Source: Thalassarchaeum sp002495735 (lineage in GTDB: Archaea > Thermoplasmatota > Poseidoniia > Poseidoniales > Thalassarchaeaceae). From it: 64,000 nucleotides of DNA. The stretch covers positions 3,922 through 67,921 of the forward strand of contig CALDRG010000022.1 of the NCBI GenBank assembly GCA_937911265.1, written 5' to 3'. The position numbers and the translations under genes are program-made. A model generated the notes under the pieces. That model was given only the letters and a program-made list of their open reading frames with translations, was not told where the DNA came from and searched no databases. Below are positions 1 to 7,113 of the stretch, piece after piece. Each line of letters opens with the position of its first letter. The stretch's first letter is position 1.

Positions 1-2
1 TC

Positions 3-293
3 AGTTTTGACAATCCCAATCCACTATGGGTGGACGAGCTCTCCAAGGCGGTCGCAGAGATCATTGCCAGCGAGGTCAACCCGGTGGTCGCTTCGCACGG
101 CGGACATGTCGACCTGATAGGAGTGGATGACGGCAAGGCCATTATCGCCTTCGGGGGTGGCTGTCAGGGCTGTGGCATGGTGGATGTGACTCTCAAACAG
201 GGGGTCGAGGTCATGATCAAGGACAATGTTCCGGGGATTTCTGAGGTGGTCGACGCCACTGATCACGCAGCAGGTACAAATCCGTTTTACTAG
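3..293 (+). CDS. nfuA: NfuA/NifU C-terminal-domain Fe-S carrier, 5'-partial
   Basis: C-terminal part of an iron-sulfur cluster carrier. The frame is open to the left edge, so the N-terminus lies outside the window. A GTG at 30 could start an 87-residue protein, but the frame upstream reads SFDNPNPLW, which fits the end of the A-type carrier domain that precedes NifU-C in E. coli NfuA; I therefore call it partial. The NifU-C signature GGGCQGCGMVDVTLK is intact. Its two cysteines (C-x-x-C) bind a 4Fe-4S cluster across a homodimer in this family. The upstream HGGHVDL and the C-terminal end NPFY also match NfuA. It delivers clusters to client Fe-S proteins; possible clients in this window are the aconitase and the 4-Cys nuclease (inference). 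It converges with the PAC2 gene, with 2 bases between stops. Confidence 0.9.
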   Translation, partial: SFDNPNPLWVDELSKAVAEIIASEVNPVVASHGGHVDLIGVDDGKAIIAFGGGCQGCGMVDVTLKQGVEVMIKDNVPGISEVVDATDHAAGTNPFY

Positions 294-295
294 AG

Positions 296-1102
296 TCAGC
301 GGACCATCGGAACGTCGTCCTCATCGTCATCATCACCGGGAGCGGGCAGCGCCATCGCTTGGGCCCTCTCGAATGCCTCCCTGACTCTCTCCTCGATGTT
401 TCGCGCATCGTCGAGCAGTCCCTGAACAGGAATCTCGCGGTCCATCAGCTCGCTCAGACCCTCAACGGCAATCAGTGCGGCTCTGGCGTCGGGGTACATC
501 GGGTTGCACTCGGCAAGCAAGGCCGTCACGTCCAACCCTCTGCGCTCGCCTTCGGCAATCAGATAGCCGGTAATACCGGCGACTATGCCTTGCTGGATCT
601 GTTGGATACCGGCATCGTCAAGTTGGTCGCGACTCATCCGTGTAGATGCGACTCCCCACAAATCACTATCCTCCTTGATACCCAAATCATTGCTGACCAC
701 ACCGTCGATTACGATGAGTCGGTCGAAACCGCCCTTGGTGAACCACTCCATGACGGTCTCACCAAAATACACGTCATTCTCGCTGGGAAACTGTATCTCT
801 GCTGTGAACACGCCTATGCCGTCCCCCTGATACACCCTAACAGGATGCTTAGGAACCGAGTCGTGAATTAGTGCGATGGCGGGGAACTTCGGGTGCATCA
901 CCGTGCCCATTGGACTGAGCTCTAAGGTCTGGATGAGATGTGAGGTGGCGATGACCCCCACAGAGCCAACAGTGGAGAAACCACAGATTGCGGTACCGCC
1001 CAAGCGATTCGGGTCCGCATCAGCATGCAATACGAGGGGGTAGGCGCCGCTCGAGTACTCGTCCATGGACTGTCCCCCCAATCGAAGATTATTGAATCCC
1101 AC
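296..1102 (-). CDS. PAC2 family protein (proteasome assembly chaperone homologue)
   Basis: 268 residues. The central part has the PAC2 pattern: CGFSTVGSVGVIATSHLIQ near residue 40, then KFPAIALIHD, a VYQGDGIGVFTAEIQFP strand-turn, and GIVAGITGYLIAEGERRG. In archaea the PAC2 family includes PbaA/PbaB, relatives of the eukaryotic 20S proteasome assembly chaperones; other members have unknown roles. The tail is highly acidic (a run of seven D/E residues) and ends MVR, so it lacks the C-terminal HbYX docking motif seen in the second PAC2 gene at 6313. The start may be the first Met or the Met 12 codons later (MDEYSS). It ends 2 bases from the nfuA stop. The fold family is clear; the exact role is not. 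Confidence 0.82.
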   Translation of the reverse strand: MGFNNLRLGGQSMDEYSSGAYPLVLHADADPNRLGGTAICGFSTVGSVGVIATSHLIQTLELSPMGTVMHPKFPAIALIHDSVPKHPVRVYQGDGIGVFTAEIQFPSENDVYFGETVMEWFTKGGFDRLIVIDGVVSNDLGIKEDSDLWGVASTRMSRDQLDDAGIQQIQQGIVAGITGYLIAEGERRGLDVTALLAECNPMYPDARAALIAVEGLSELMDREIPVQGLLDDARNIEERVREAFERAQAMALPAPGDDDDEDDVPMVR

Positions 1103-1175
1103 GATGAAGAGATGTCGATAATGCCTCTGATTCGCTACTCTGACTGTTAAGGAACGCTGCGATAAATTAACACCG

Positions 1176-1730
1176 ATGGAGCGTTGCGGGACCTATATGA
1201 CTGGAGTCGGCAGCAGTGGAGTGGGCAGAATCTACATCAAGGCTGGATCTGAAGAGATTGACCTCTCAGGCTCAGCCCGCGAAGTCAATGACGCTTGGCT
1301 CAATATCACCAAGCAGGACACTTGGCAGTCTACTCTCTCAAGGATTCGCCTAGCCAGACAGGAGGCCATCGATCGGGCTCGCGAAGTGGCGCTCAAGTCG
1401 GGAATTCCGGAACGTGGGTCTGCCTTCAAGCGCCTCATGGACACCTGCGATATCAACAAGAAGAGCGATGTGATACTCGCAGCCATCCATTACCTAAGAT
1501 CTGTTGAGAAAGAGGTTGACACACCTCCTAGAGACATCAAGAGGCTGATAGTCCAGAGTGAGAAGTGGGAAGAGGGGGAGATCGATAAGTGGAACATGTC
1601 ACTGTACATCAACAGGATGCTGGAGGGAGGGAAAGCGCTACTCGAGTACCCCGGTAATCAACCAGAGAAGAATCGTTTCGTGGTACTAACCGATGCCGGT
1701 CTCGACCATCTCGAGAACATGTCGCTGTGA
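1176..1730 (+). CDS. conserved archaeal protein with C-terminal winged-helix-like domain
   Basis: 184 residues, not firmly recognised. The N-terminus (IYIKAGSEEIDLSGSAREV) looks like a short beta-beta-alpha module, followed by a basic helical stretch to about residue 80. Residues about 92-180 resemble a family seen in archaea and bacteria in which a helical pair (DVILAAIHYLRSVE) leads into a winged helix ending in a LTDAGLDHLE-like strand and helix, so DNA or RNA binding is plausible. An alternative start is the Met at 1197 (MTGVGSS). It is followed after 9 bases by the pentapeptide-repeat gene on the same strand, so the two are probably co-transcribed. It is divergent from the PAC2 gene, with 73 bases between starts that must hold both promoters; no clear TATA box was seen there. 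Confidence 0.6.
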   Translation: MERCGTYMTGVGSSGVGRIYIKAGSEEIDLSGSAREVNDAWLNITKQDTWQSTLSRIRLARQEAIDRAREVALKSGIPERGSAFKRLMDTCDINKKSDVILAAIHYLRSVEKEVDTPPRDIKRLIVQSEKWEEGEIDKWNMSLYINRMLEGGKALLEYPGNQPEKNRFVVLTDAGLDHLENMSL

Positions 1731-1739
1731 GTTGAGCCT

Positions 1740-2126
1740 GTGACTGAATCCGCTAAGGATCTGTCTTACACCTCGCATGTAGGTCGGGATCTGCGTGAGG
1801 TCAATCTCTCGAACGCCGATTTGCGGCGCGCCATCTTCGATGGTGCTGACCTCGAGAAAGCAAACCTGTCGGGCAGCGACCTGCGTGACGCCTCGCTGAA
1901 GCGGGCCAATCTGAAGATGGCGTCGCTGGACGGCGCCGACCTGCGAGGGGCGCGGATGATTAAGGCCAACCTAGGACTCTCTAACTTGCAAGGAGCTCGT
2001 CTTGATGGCGCCGACATGAGGGGGATTCGAGGTAAGTATGCCATCTGGCGGGACGCCAACTGGTGGGATGCGACTATGGATGAGTCGTTGAGTAAAGCGC
2101 TCTCCAAGAAGTGGCCGAGAAAGTAG
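1740..2126 (+). CDS. pentapeptide-repeat protein
   Basis: 128 residues with GTG start. From about residue 18 to 100 it consists of A(D/N)L-x-x pentapeptides: LREVNLSNADLRRAIFDGAD, then ANLSGSDLRDASL and further units such as ANLKMASLDG. Such repeats form a right-handed quadrilateral beta-helix; with about 16 units it would make roughly four coils. The last 28 residues (WRDANWWDATM and a Lys-rich end) leave the pattern. There is no signal peptide, so it is cytosolic. Family functions range from DNA mimicry of gyrase or topoisomerase substrates to simple scaffolding, and nothing here decides between them. It sits 9 bases after the winged-helix-like gene and its TAG abuts the stop of the convergent thioesterase gene with no base between. 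Confidence 0.85.
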   Translation: MTESAKDLSYTSHVGRDLREVNLSNADLRRAIFDGADLEKANLSGSDLRDASLKRANLKMASLDGADLRGARMIKANLGLSNLQGARLDGADMRGIRGKYAIWRDANWWDATMDESLSKALSKKWPRK

Positions 2127-2543
2127 TCATTCAGGTGCCATCTTGGCAAGGCCATCTCGCATCCATTCGGGGACTCTGACTTTCTCCTTGACATTGTTCA
2201 TGTCGACACATACTGTGACCTGATCCGAGGTCCAGCACAGTACATCGTCCTGATTGCGGAACTCGTATCTCCACGAGATAGACGTGTTGCCTATGCGTGG
2301 GACTGTTATGGTGCAGTGCACGGTGTCACCATAGGCCAGAGGGTGGAGGAACTGAGCGTCGCTATGCACCAGAGGGAATCCAAGACCATGCTCATGCAGG
2401 ATAACGTTGTAGTGCATGCCGCATGAGTGCTCCCAAGACTCCTCATAGAACCGGTGAGCGAGGTCCCAGAACTGAGGGTAGTAGATGATTCGAGCTAGGT
2501 CTACCATCGGAAAGTCGACACGGCGTTGCGAGGTGAATGCCAT
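2127..2543 (-). CDS. acyl-CoA thioesterase, 4HBT hotdog family
   Basis: 138 residues, the normal length of a single hotdog-fold thioesterase. The N-terminal active-site segment VDFPMVDLARIIYYPQFWD aligns with the 4-hydroxybenzoyl-CoA thioesterase pattern GDCDPAGIVYYPNF: the catalytic Asp (residue 16) and the YYP turn are kept, while the Gly after Ala is replaced by Arg. The rest gives the expected strands (HPLAYGDTVHCTITV, SWRYEFRNQDDVLCWTSDQVTVCVD). It should hydrolyse an acyl- or aryl-CoA ester in the cytosol as a homo-oligomer; the substrate cannot be read from sequence. Two Arg tRNAs lie upstream on the same strand. The family call is confident; the substrate is unknown. Confidence 0.85.
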   Translation of the reverse strand: MAFTSQRRVDFPMVDLARIIYYPQFWDLAHRFYEESWEHSCGMHYNVILHEHGLGFPLVHSDAQFLHPLAYGDTVHCTITVPRIGNTSISWRYEFRNQDDVLCWTSDQVTVCVDMNNVKEKVRVPEWMRDGLAKMAPE

Positions 2544-2588
2544 GTTGCAGCCTCGGGGGGTTCGTGCTTGAACGCTCCCTTACTGTAG

Positions 2589-2665
2589 TGGCGGACCCAC
2601 CGCGATTCGAACACGGGTTTCCAGCTCCGGAGGCTAGAGTGATATCCAGGCTACACTATGGGTCC
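2589..2665 (-). tRNA. tRNA-Arg (anticodon CCG)
   Basis: Full cloverleaf read on the minus strand. The acceptor arm GGACCCA pairs with TGGGTCC, followed by discriminator G and an encoded CCA (2589-2591). The anticodon stem CTAGC/GCTGG encloses loop CTCCGGA, giving anticodon CCG (codon CGG). The T arm contains GTTCGAAT. 77 nt including CCA, no intron. It lies 62 bases from a second Arg tRNA that shares nearly its whole sequence outside the anticodon arm. Confidence 0.95.
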
Positions 2666-2727
2666 AGTGACGCCTCCAAAGCCCCTCAGTAATTGAATCG
2701 GTCGCATGCTGGGCACTGACCCCTGGA

Positions 2728-2804
2728 TGGCGGACCCACCGCGATTCGAACACGGGTTACAAGCTCCGCAAGCTCATGTGATATCCAGGCTACACTATGG
2801 GTCC
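2728..2804 (-). tRNA. tRNA-Arg (anticodon GCG)
   Basis: Minus strand, 77 nt with encoded CCA (2728-2730). Acceptor GGACCCA/TGGGTCC, anticodon stem TGAGC/GCTTG (two G-T pairs) and loop TTGCGGA, giving anticodon GCG (codons CGC/CGU). The acceptor, D arm and T loop are identical to the CCG isoacceptor immediately downstream, which points to a tandem duplication followed by anticodon-arm divergence. Confidence 0.95.
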
Positions 2805-2855
2805 AGCGCTATTTCGAGCGAAGGCCTCTGTTTAACCCCGACGGTATCTGAAGCA

Positions 2856-3209
2856 TCACATGCTTAGAGGAAGCACGGTCTTCCAGCGTGGCTCAGCCAG
2901 TTTCTTGGCGTTGGGTGCGATTCTGGTATTCTTGGTCTTGTGAGTCAACACTCCATGCATCCCCTCAACTGCGAATTTGACACGTAACTCTAGCATGCGG
3001 TCCCTCTCAGCCGTGTTCAGCTGCTCGGAATCCAACTCGATTGAGGTCGCAGCACCCTCATCGCCCTCGTTACACAGACTCAGCGTGCTGCCCTCAATGT
3101 CGGCTCTTGGTGAGAAGTCGTAATCCTTGGGATCACTCATCCGGACCTCTGCATCGACGACAAGTCGGTTGCGGATGGAGACCTTGGTTATCTCCATCGA
3201 CTTGACCAT
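2856..3209 (-). CDS. hypothetical protein
   Basis: 117 residues, family not recognised. It starts MVKSMEITKVSIRNRLVVDAE and is predicted to be soluble and beta-rich: short hydrophobic strands alternate with charged loops, and there is no signal peptide, membrane segment or Cys cluster (one Cys only). The C-terminus is basic (HKTKNTRIAPNAKKLAEPRWK). A second possible start is the Met at residue 5. It lies 52 bases downstream of the PKD lipoprotein gene on the same strand and upstream of the Arg tRNAs, so it could share the lipoprotein transcript. Its composition is like its neighbours. A real gene is likely; the function is unknown. Confidence 0.55.
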   Translation of the reverse strand: MVKSMEITKVSIRNRLVVDAEVRMSDPKDYDFSPRADIEGSTLSLCNEGDEGAATSIELDSEQLNTAERDRMLELRVKFAVEGMHGVLTHKTKNTRIAPNAKKLAEPRWKTVLPLSM

Positions 3210-3261
3210 GAAGCGCCATCGCTGCCGAGTTCAAAGCCCTTCGCACGAAGACGTGCGGGAC

Positions 3262-4506
3262 TCACACGCCGATCTCGCTGACTCGTGGCACTAGTATGAC
3301 GAACTTGACCACCAACTCCCAGTCGTTGCCCTGATCGGGGTCTACACCATCCACCGGCAGGTCGGGGTCGCACTGGTCAGCAGTGATGGTCCAGTACCAA
3401 GTACCCTGCCCGAAGCGCTCGCCTGGTTCGTTCAACAGTGCCTCGACCAGTCCATCGGAGGAGTCGGCGGTGATGGTGTAGCCGCTCTCTGGGTGTGAGT
3501 TCATTTCACCTCGATCTAGACTACCACTAGCGTTCTCGGTGAAGTTGTCATGATGGGTTGAGACGAAGGTACTCCAACCAGAGGCGGGGACGCTGAGCGA
3601 CAGTGTGAAATTGTCCTCGGGCCACATTATGGGAAGTAGGTCCCTTGCGAGTATTAGAGTCGCGTTGACCTGTATTATCCTCGCGCCTGCTCCCGGTTCG
3701 TGGTTAATCTCGTAGCTCTGGCCCTGCTCTAAGTATCCTGACCAATCGACCTCTACGTGCTGCTCCTCCCAGACCACGTTGAAAGTGCGTGAAATGACCA
3801 TCAGACTCCAGACCTCTGTCCTCATGGCCCCCTTGTCGTCGATTACCGAAACTGAGCCGGTGCGGTTTCCCGAGATGTCGATGGTGAGGTCGACGTAGGA
3901 CGAGGAAGAGTCGGCATCGTTGGTCTTCTCACCGTCTCCGTCGGAGTCCGTGCCTAGGTCGAAGTCCCACATGAATTCGACAGAGGCTCCCTCGGGATCG
4001 GATGAACCGCTTGCATCGAGCCTGGCCGTTTCGCCGGCTCTAACGTAAGTGGGCATTTCGATTTCGATGGTAGGAGGGGAGTTCACAAAGATTGTCAGTG
4101 AGGCCCTATCAACCTCGCCGTTGTCATTGAGCACAGTGACCTCGACCTCGTGATTCCCGGACAATTCGAAGGTGTGGCTCACTATGCCCTGCTTGGTGTC
4201 ACGGGACTCGCCATCGCCGAAATCCCAGCGGTACTCGTCGATGAAAGTGGGTTCGGGAGTGGTAGACTCCCTAGCGTCGAAATTCACCGTCTCACCGATG
4301 TTAATCTCCTGTTGGTCAGCACTGATTCTGGCATTGGGGGTTGTCGAACTGAGGCCCGAGCAGCCGACTAGACTAGTCACGAGCAGCAGCATCACGATTG
4401 CTGACGAGACGCCCCTAGTGATTCCAGTCATACGCACACTGTCGAACTGACCACTCATAGGGCTGTTGGAAACCGGCTCGTTGCCACGCGGTTTACGAGA
4501 GTTCAT
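3262..4506 (-). CDS. PKD-domain lipoprotein, surface-exposed
   Basis: 414 residues from the longest start. A hydrophobic segment ending LLLVTSLVGC carries a lipobox, so Cys49 would be lipidated and the protein anchored outside the cell. Starting at Met26 (codon at 4429-4431) would give a standard 24-residue signal peptide and may be the true start. Two PKD-type beta-sandwich domains follow, at about residues 58-142 (YRWDFGDGESRDTKQ with the WDFGDG hallmark) and 145-230 (ASGSSDPEGASVEFMWDFD). The second carries an Asp-rich insert (GTDSDGDGEKTND) that could bind calcium. The C-terminal 180 residues are beta-rich, with no recognised family. PKD domains usually mediate protein-protein or polysaccharide contacts on cell surfaces; no catalytic domain is visible. 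It is divergent from the exonuclease gene, with 24 bases between the outermost starts. Confidence 0.78.
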   Translation of the reverse strand: MNSRKPRGNEPVSNSPMSGQFDSVRMTGITRGVSSAIVMLLLVTSLVGCSGLSSTTPNARISADQQEINIGETVNFDARESTTPEPTFIDEYRWDFGDGESRDTKQGIVSHTFELSGNHEVEVTVLNDNGEVDRASLTIFVNSPPTIEIEMPTYVRAGETARLDASGSSDPEGASVEFMWDFDLGTDSDGDGEKTNDADSSSSYVDLTIDISGNRTGSVSVIDDKGAMRTEVWSLMVISRTFNVVWEEQHVEVDWSGYLEQGQSYEINHEPGAGARIIQVNATLILARDLLPIMWPEDNFTLSLSVPASGWSTFVSTHHDNFTENASGSLDRGEMNSHPESGYTITADSSDGLVEALLNEPGERFGQGTWYWTITADQCDPDLPVDGVDPDQGNDWELVVKFVILVPRVSEIGV

Positions 4507-4530
4507 GGACGGTGCCGCTCAGCAGATGGT

Positions 4531-5109
4531 GTGTCTGACGCAATGCTCACTGGCTACAGAGTGCTTGGTTTCGACCTCGAGACCACCGGTTTCAGCCACA
4601 GGTCTGACAGGATCGTGCAATTCGCGTTTATCGGCAGCGACGTAGATGGTAGCCACATCAACCTGCAGTCGCTAGTCAACCCAAGAGTGCGGATTCCTGC
4701 TGAGACCACTAAAGTGCACGGCATAACCGATGATGATGTCAGAGAGGCGAGCGACTTCTCTCAACACATCGCAGAGATTTCTTCGATAATGGAGGACTCG
4801 GTCATCGTAGGACACAATGTGCTGCAGTTTGACTGGCGCTTCCTCGAGATGGAGTGCATGCGCGCCGGTGTCGAAACTCCGCGCCCCCGGGCTATAATCG
4901 ACACTCTGGTCCTAGCAAGGAGGCTGAGAATACCCGGGCGGCACACGCTGGGACACCTCTGCCACAGATTCGGGATAGCTATGGAGAGGAGTCATCAGGC
5001 CGATGTAGATGCGGGTGCAACGCTGTTGCTGCTGTGGAGGATAATGCAGGCCTACCCCAGCAAGTTCCGGGGTTCGGTCGACGACTTGCTCGACTCATTC
5101 TCTGACTGA
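4531..5109 (+). CDS. DEDDh-family 3'-5' exonuclease (DnaQ/PolC exonuclease-like)
   Basis: 192 residues, GTG start. The three Exo motifs are present: Exo I GFDLETTG (Asp15 and Glu17), Exo II GHNVLQFDWRFLE, and Exo III HQADVDAGATLLL (His and Asp), so the DEDDh catalytic set is complete. The segment KVHGITDDDV is also standard for DnaQ-like proofreading exonucleases. It should remove nucleotides from 3' ends of DNA or RNA using two metal ions. As a stand-alone protein it may act in repair or trimming rather than as a polymerase proofreader. Its 3' end overlaps the convergent 4-Cys nuclease gene by 15 bases. Confidence 0.9.
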   Translation: MSDAMLTGYRVLGFDLETTGFSHRSDRIVQFAFIGSDVDGSHINLQSLVNPRVRIPAETTKVHGITDDDVREASDFSQHIAEISSIMEDSVIVGHNVLQFDWRFLEMECMRAGVETPRPRAIIDTLVLARRLRIPGRHTLGHLCHRFGIAMERSHQADVDAGATLLLLWRIMQAYPSKFRGSVDDLLDSFSD

Positions 5110-6294
5110 CTTGAGCAGTGGTGTCCACGGGAGTACCTCACACCAGTCTCCGAGGTGGACTATCTTGCCATCCACCCTAACACTGCCAAGAAATATCGCC
5201 CCATCGTAGCCCGAATCCATCAGTTCGCGCATCTGGTCGAGTGCTTGGTCACGCAGAATGGCTCCGAAGCGGTGGTCTGAGTGCGCCAGCTCACCGTCGA
5301 CTCCGATTGGTGGCATTCGCTCAAACAATGCGGCGCCTGACTCGGGATCGAACCTGACAGTGCTGACCACTTCATCGCGGAACATGCTACCCGGCGGGAG
5401 AATGCCGTCCCTCCTCGCAGTCCACCACACTGGGCACCATGCCTTCCACTCGCAAAACCCGCACTGCACCTCTCCGGGGGTGCCTTCCAAAGGCTCCTCT
5501 GTGAACCTCATACCCTCCCAGGCTGCAAAAGCATCGTCGAGAATCGAGGGCCCGTCAGCACGGTGCACGGTCTGGTTCGACGAGTACCAGCCCTCGGCGT
5601 AGACTGGGGGGTGATCGGGATTAATTTGCTTCAACAGGTCTCGGTAGAACCTGAGTTGTCGGCTGACTTTTTCGTTGAGTTTCTGCTTGGGAGGGTTTCC
5701 AGTCTTGAGATCGGCGACTATCCAACCTCTCGATTTACCATTCTCATCGAGGTCGGATACCAGCAGATCGAGCCGCCCCATCAGACGACCGCACTCGGAC
5801 ACTAGAGTCCCCTCATTAGCCAGCACAATGTCCTGGACCTGCTTCCACTGGCCAACAGTAACCTCGGAGAGCCCAACCTTGCCCATGTTAGATTTGGAGA
5901 ATAGAATGTTTAGCGCTCCGACGAGGCCATCGTGCGCTTTGGTAATCATCTCGTCCTTCCACCTGGGGTGGCGCGGAGTCGCGAGGAAGATGTCACGTTC
6001 GAGAGACCAATGGCGATCAAGGACGGCTTTCGATGTTGGGGGAAGCCAGCCGTCCTCGGAGTCCTCCCTGTCAGAAAGGTCGAGGTTGCACAGGTCCTCA
6101 ACAGAGTTGTGCACTGCTGTACCCATGGCAGCAGGCATGCTGGCCTTGCGAGGAAGTCGTTGTCTCGAGAGCCAGTACTTACGAGGACAATCCTCGTAGC
6201 GATTCCATGAGGAGGGTGAGAGTTGGTGCGCAGTGAACCCTTCTTCCAAGCCTCTCCCCAAGGTGAGTCCGGGCGTGACAACGGTTAACAGCAT
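5095..6294 (-). CDS. PD-(D/E)XK nuclease with 4-Cys (Fe-S) clamp, RecB/Cas4-like
   Basis: 399 residues. N-terminal motif LSPSSWNRYEDCPRKYWL (Cys36) and C-terminal CGFCEWKAWC give the 1+3 cysteine arrangement that holds a 4Fe-4S cluster in AddB, Cas4 and related nucleases. The nuclease core is visible: an HxxxE-like helix (MGTAVHNSVEDL), GRLDLLVSD with the metal-binding Asp, IVADLKTGNPP with the D-x-K pair, and the QLRFYRDLL helix (motif QxxxY). No helicase motifs or neighbouring cas1/cas2 genes are present, so this is a stand-alone repair-type nuclease rather than a CRISPR protein (inference). The only ATG at the 5' end is at 6294, 18 bases from the divergent PAC2 start; a later TTG is possible. 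It overlaps the exonuclease gene tail to tail. Confidence 0.88.
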   Translation of the reverse strand: MLLTVVTPGLTLGRGLEEGFTAHQLSPSSWNRYEDCPRKYWLSRQRLPRKASMPAAMGTAVHNSVEDLCNLDLSDREDSEDGWLPPTSKAVLDRHWSLERDIFLATPRHPRWKDEMITKAHDGLVGALNILFSKSNMGKVGLSEVTVGQWKQVQDIVLANEGTLVSECGRLMGRLDLLVSDLDENGKSRGWIVADLKTGNPPKQKLNEKVSRQLRFYRDLLKQINPDHPPVYAEGWYSSNQTVHRADGPSILDDAFAAWEGMRFTEEPLEGTPGEVQCGFCEWKAWCPVWWTARRDGILPPGSMFRDEVVSTVRFDPESGAALFERMPPIGVDGELAHSDHRFGAILRDQALDQMRELMDSGYDGAIFLGSVRVDGKIVHLGDWCEVLPWTPLLKSVRE

Positions 6295-6312
6295 TGGCTG
6301 AGATTACGTAAC

Positions 6313-7113
6313 ATGACGGAGCCACCGAAGGTAGAGGTGAACTCAGATATTAATGCAGCTGGCGCCCTAGTCGTCAGTTGCTTCCCATCGATTGGTTTCG
6401 TCAGTAGCATCGTGGCGCACTATCTCGTTGACAAGCTGGATCTGAAGATGGTCGGAGGTGTCAGGCACTCCAAGCTCCCTCCTGTCTGCCTAGTCCAAGA
6501 CGGCAAGCCCTTGCCGCCGATGAGATTCTACTCGGGGGAACCTATCTGCACTATGGAGAAATGCGACAAGGTGGTCCTGATAGCATCCGAGATCCAAGTC
6601 ATCCCAGAACTGAATCTGCCTCTGGCTGACACTCTGCTCGATTGGTGCACGGAGAATGGAGTAGGGGCGACTATTCTAATCGATTCGTACGCACAGGGAA
6701 TCGGGCAGCAACACTCTATTTTCGACGATGACCGGAGTGACGAGACCATTCTCGGGATAGGTTCCACCGATGCCTCGCACAATACTCTGAAGGAACTCGG
6801 GGTGCCACTTCTGAAACAGGGTGTCGTCGGGGGCATCACCGGGGTCATGATGGGAGAAGGTAGGAGACGAGAGATTGACGTGATGGCAATCCTTGCAGAG
6901 TCCGACGGTGAGATTGGTGGTAATATGCCAGATGCCAGAGCGGCGGCTCGTATCATCGAGTGTCTCGACGACCTACTCCCTGCCGTGCATTTAGATCCCG
7001 AGCCGCTGTTGGCAGAGGCGCAGAGAATTGAGGGTGAGATTCGCGAGATGATGGCTGTGCACCTAAACCCACCCAGTGAGGCCGGGGATGCTCCTGGCCC
7101 AATGTACGGTTAG
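6313..7113 (+). CDS. PAC2 family protein with C-terminal HbYX motif (PbaB-like candidate)
   Basis: 266 residues. PAC2 fold markers: ALVVSCFPSIGFVSSIVAHYLVDKL near residue 18, KLPPVCLVQDGKPLPPMRFYSGEP, and GVVGGITGVMMGEGRRREID near residue 177. The protein ends PMYG, so its last three residues (Met-Tyr-Gly) form an HbYX motif, the signature by which Rpt/PAN ATPases and the archaeal activator PbaB dock into the 20S proteasome alpha ring. The first PAC2 protein in the window (296-1102) does not have it. The likely role is a 20S proteasome assembly chaperone or ATP-independent activator (inference). Its TAG overlaps the ligA stop by 3 bases on the opposite strand, and its start is 18 bases from the nuclease start. 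Confidence 0.87.
   Translation: MTEPPKVEVNSDINAAGALVVSCFPSIGFVSSIVAHYLVDKLDLKMVGGVRHSKLPPVCLVQDGKPLPPMRFYSGEPICTMEKCDKVVLIASEIQVIPELNLPLADTLLDWCTENGVGATILIDSYAQGIGQQHSIFDDDRSDETILGIGSTDASHNTLKELGVPLLKQGVVGGITGVMMGEGRRREIDVMAILAESDGEIGGNMPDARAAARIIECLDDLLPAVHLDPEPLLAEAQRIEGEIREMMAVHLNPPSEAGDAPGPMYG

Noticed and set aside
5095..6294. Cas4, hence a CRISPR locus
   Set aside because: The 4-Cys PD-(D/E)XK layout is shared by non-CRISPR nucleases; no cas1, cas2 or repeat array is present in the window.
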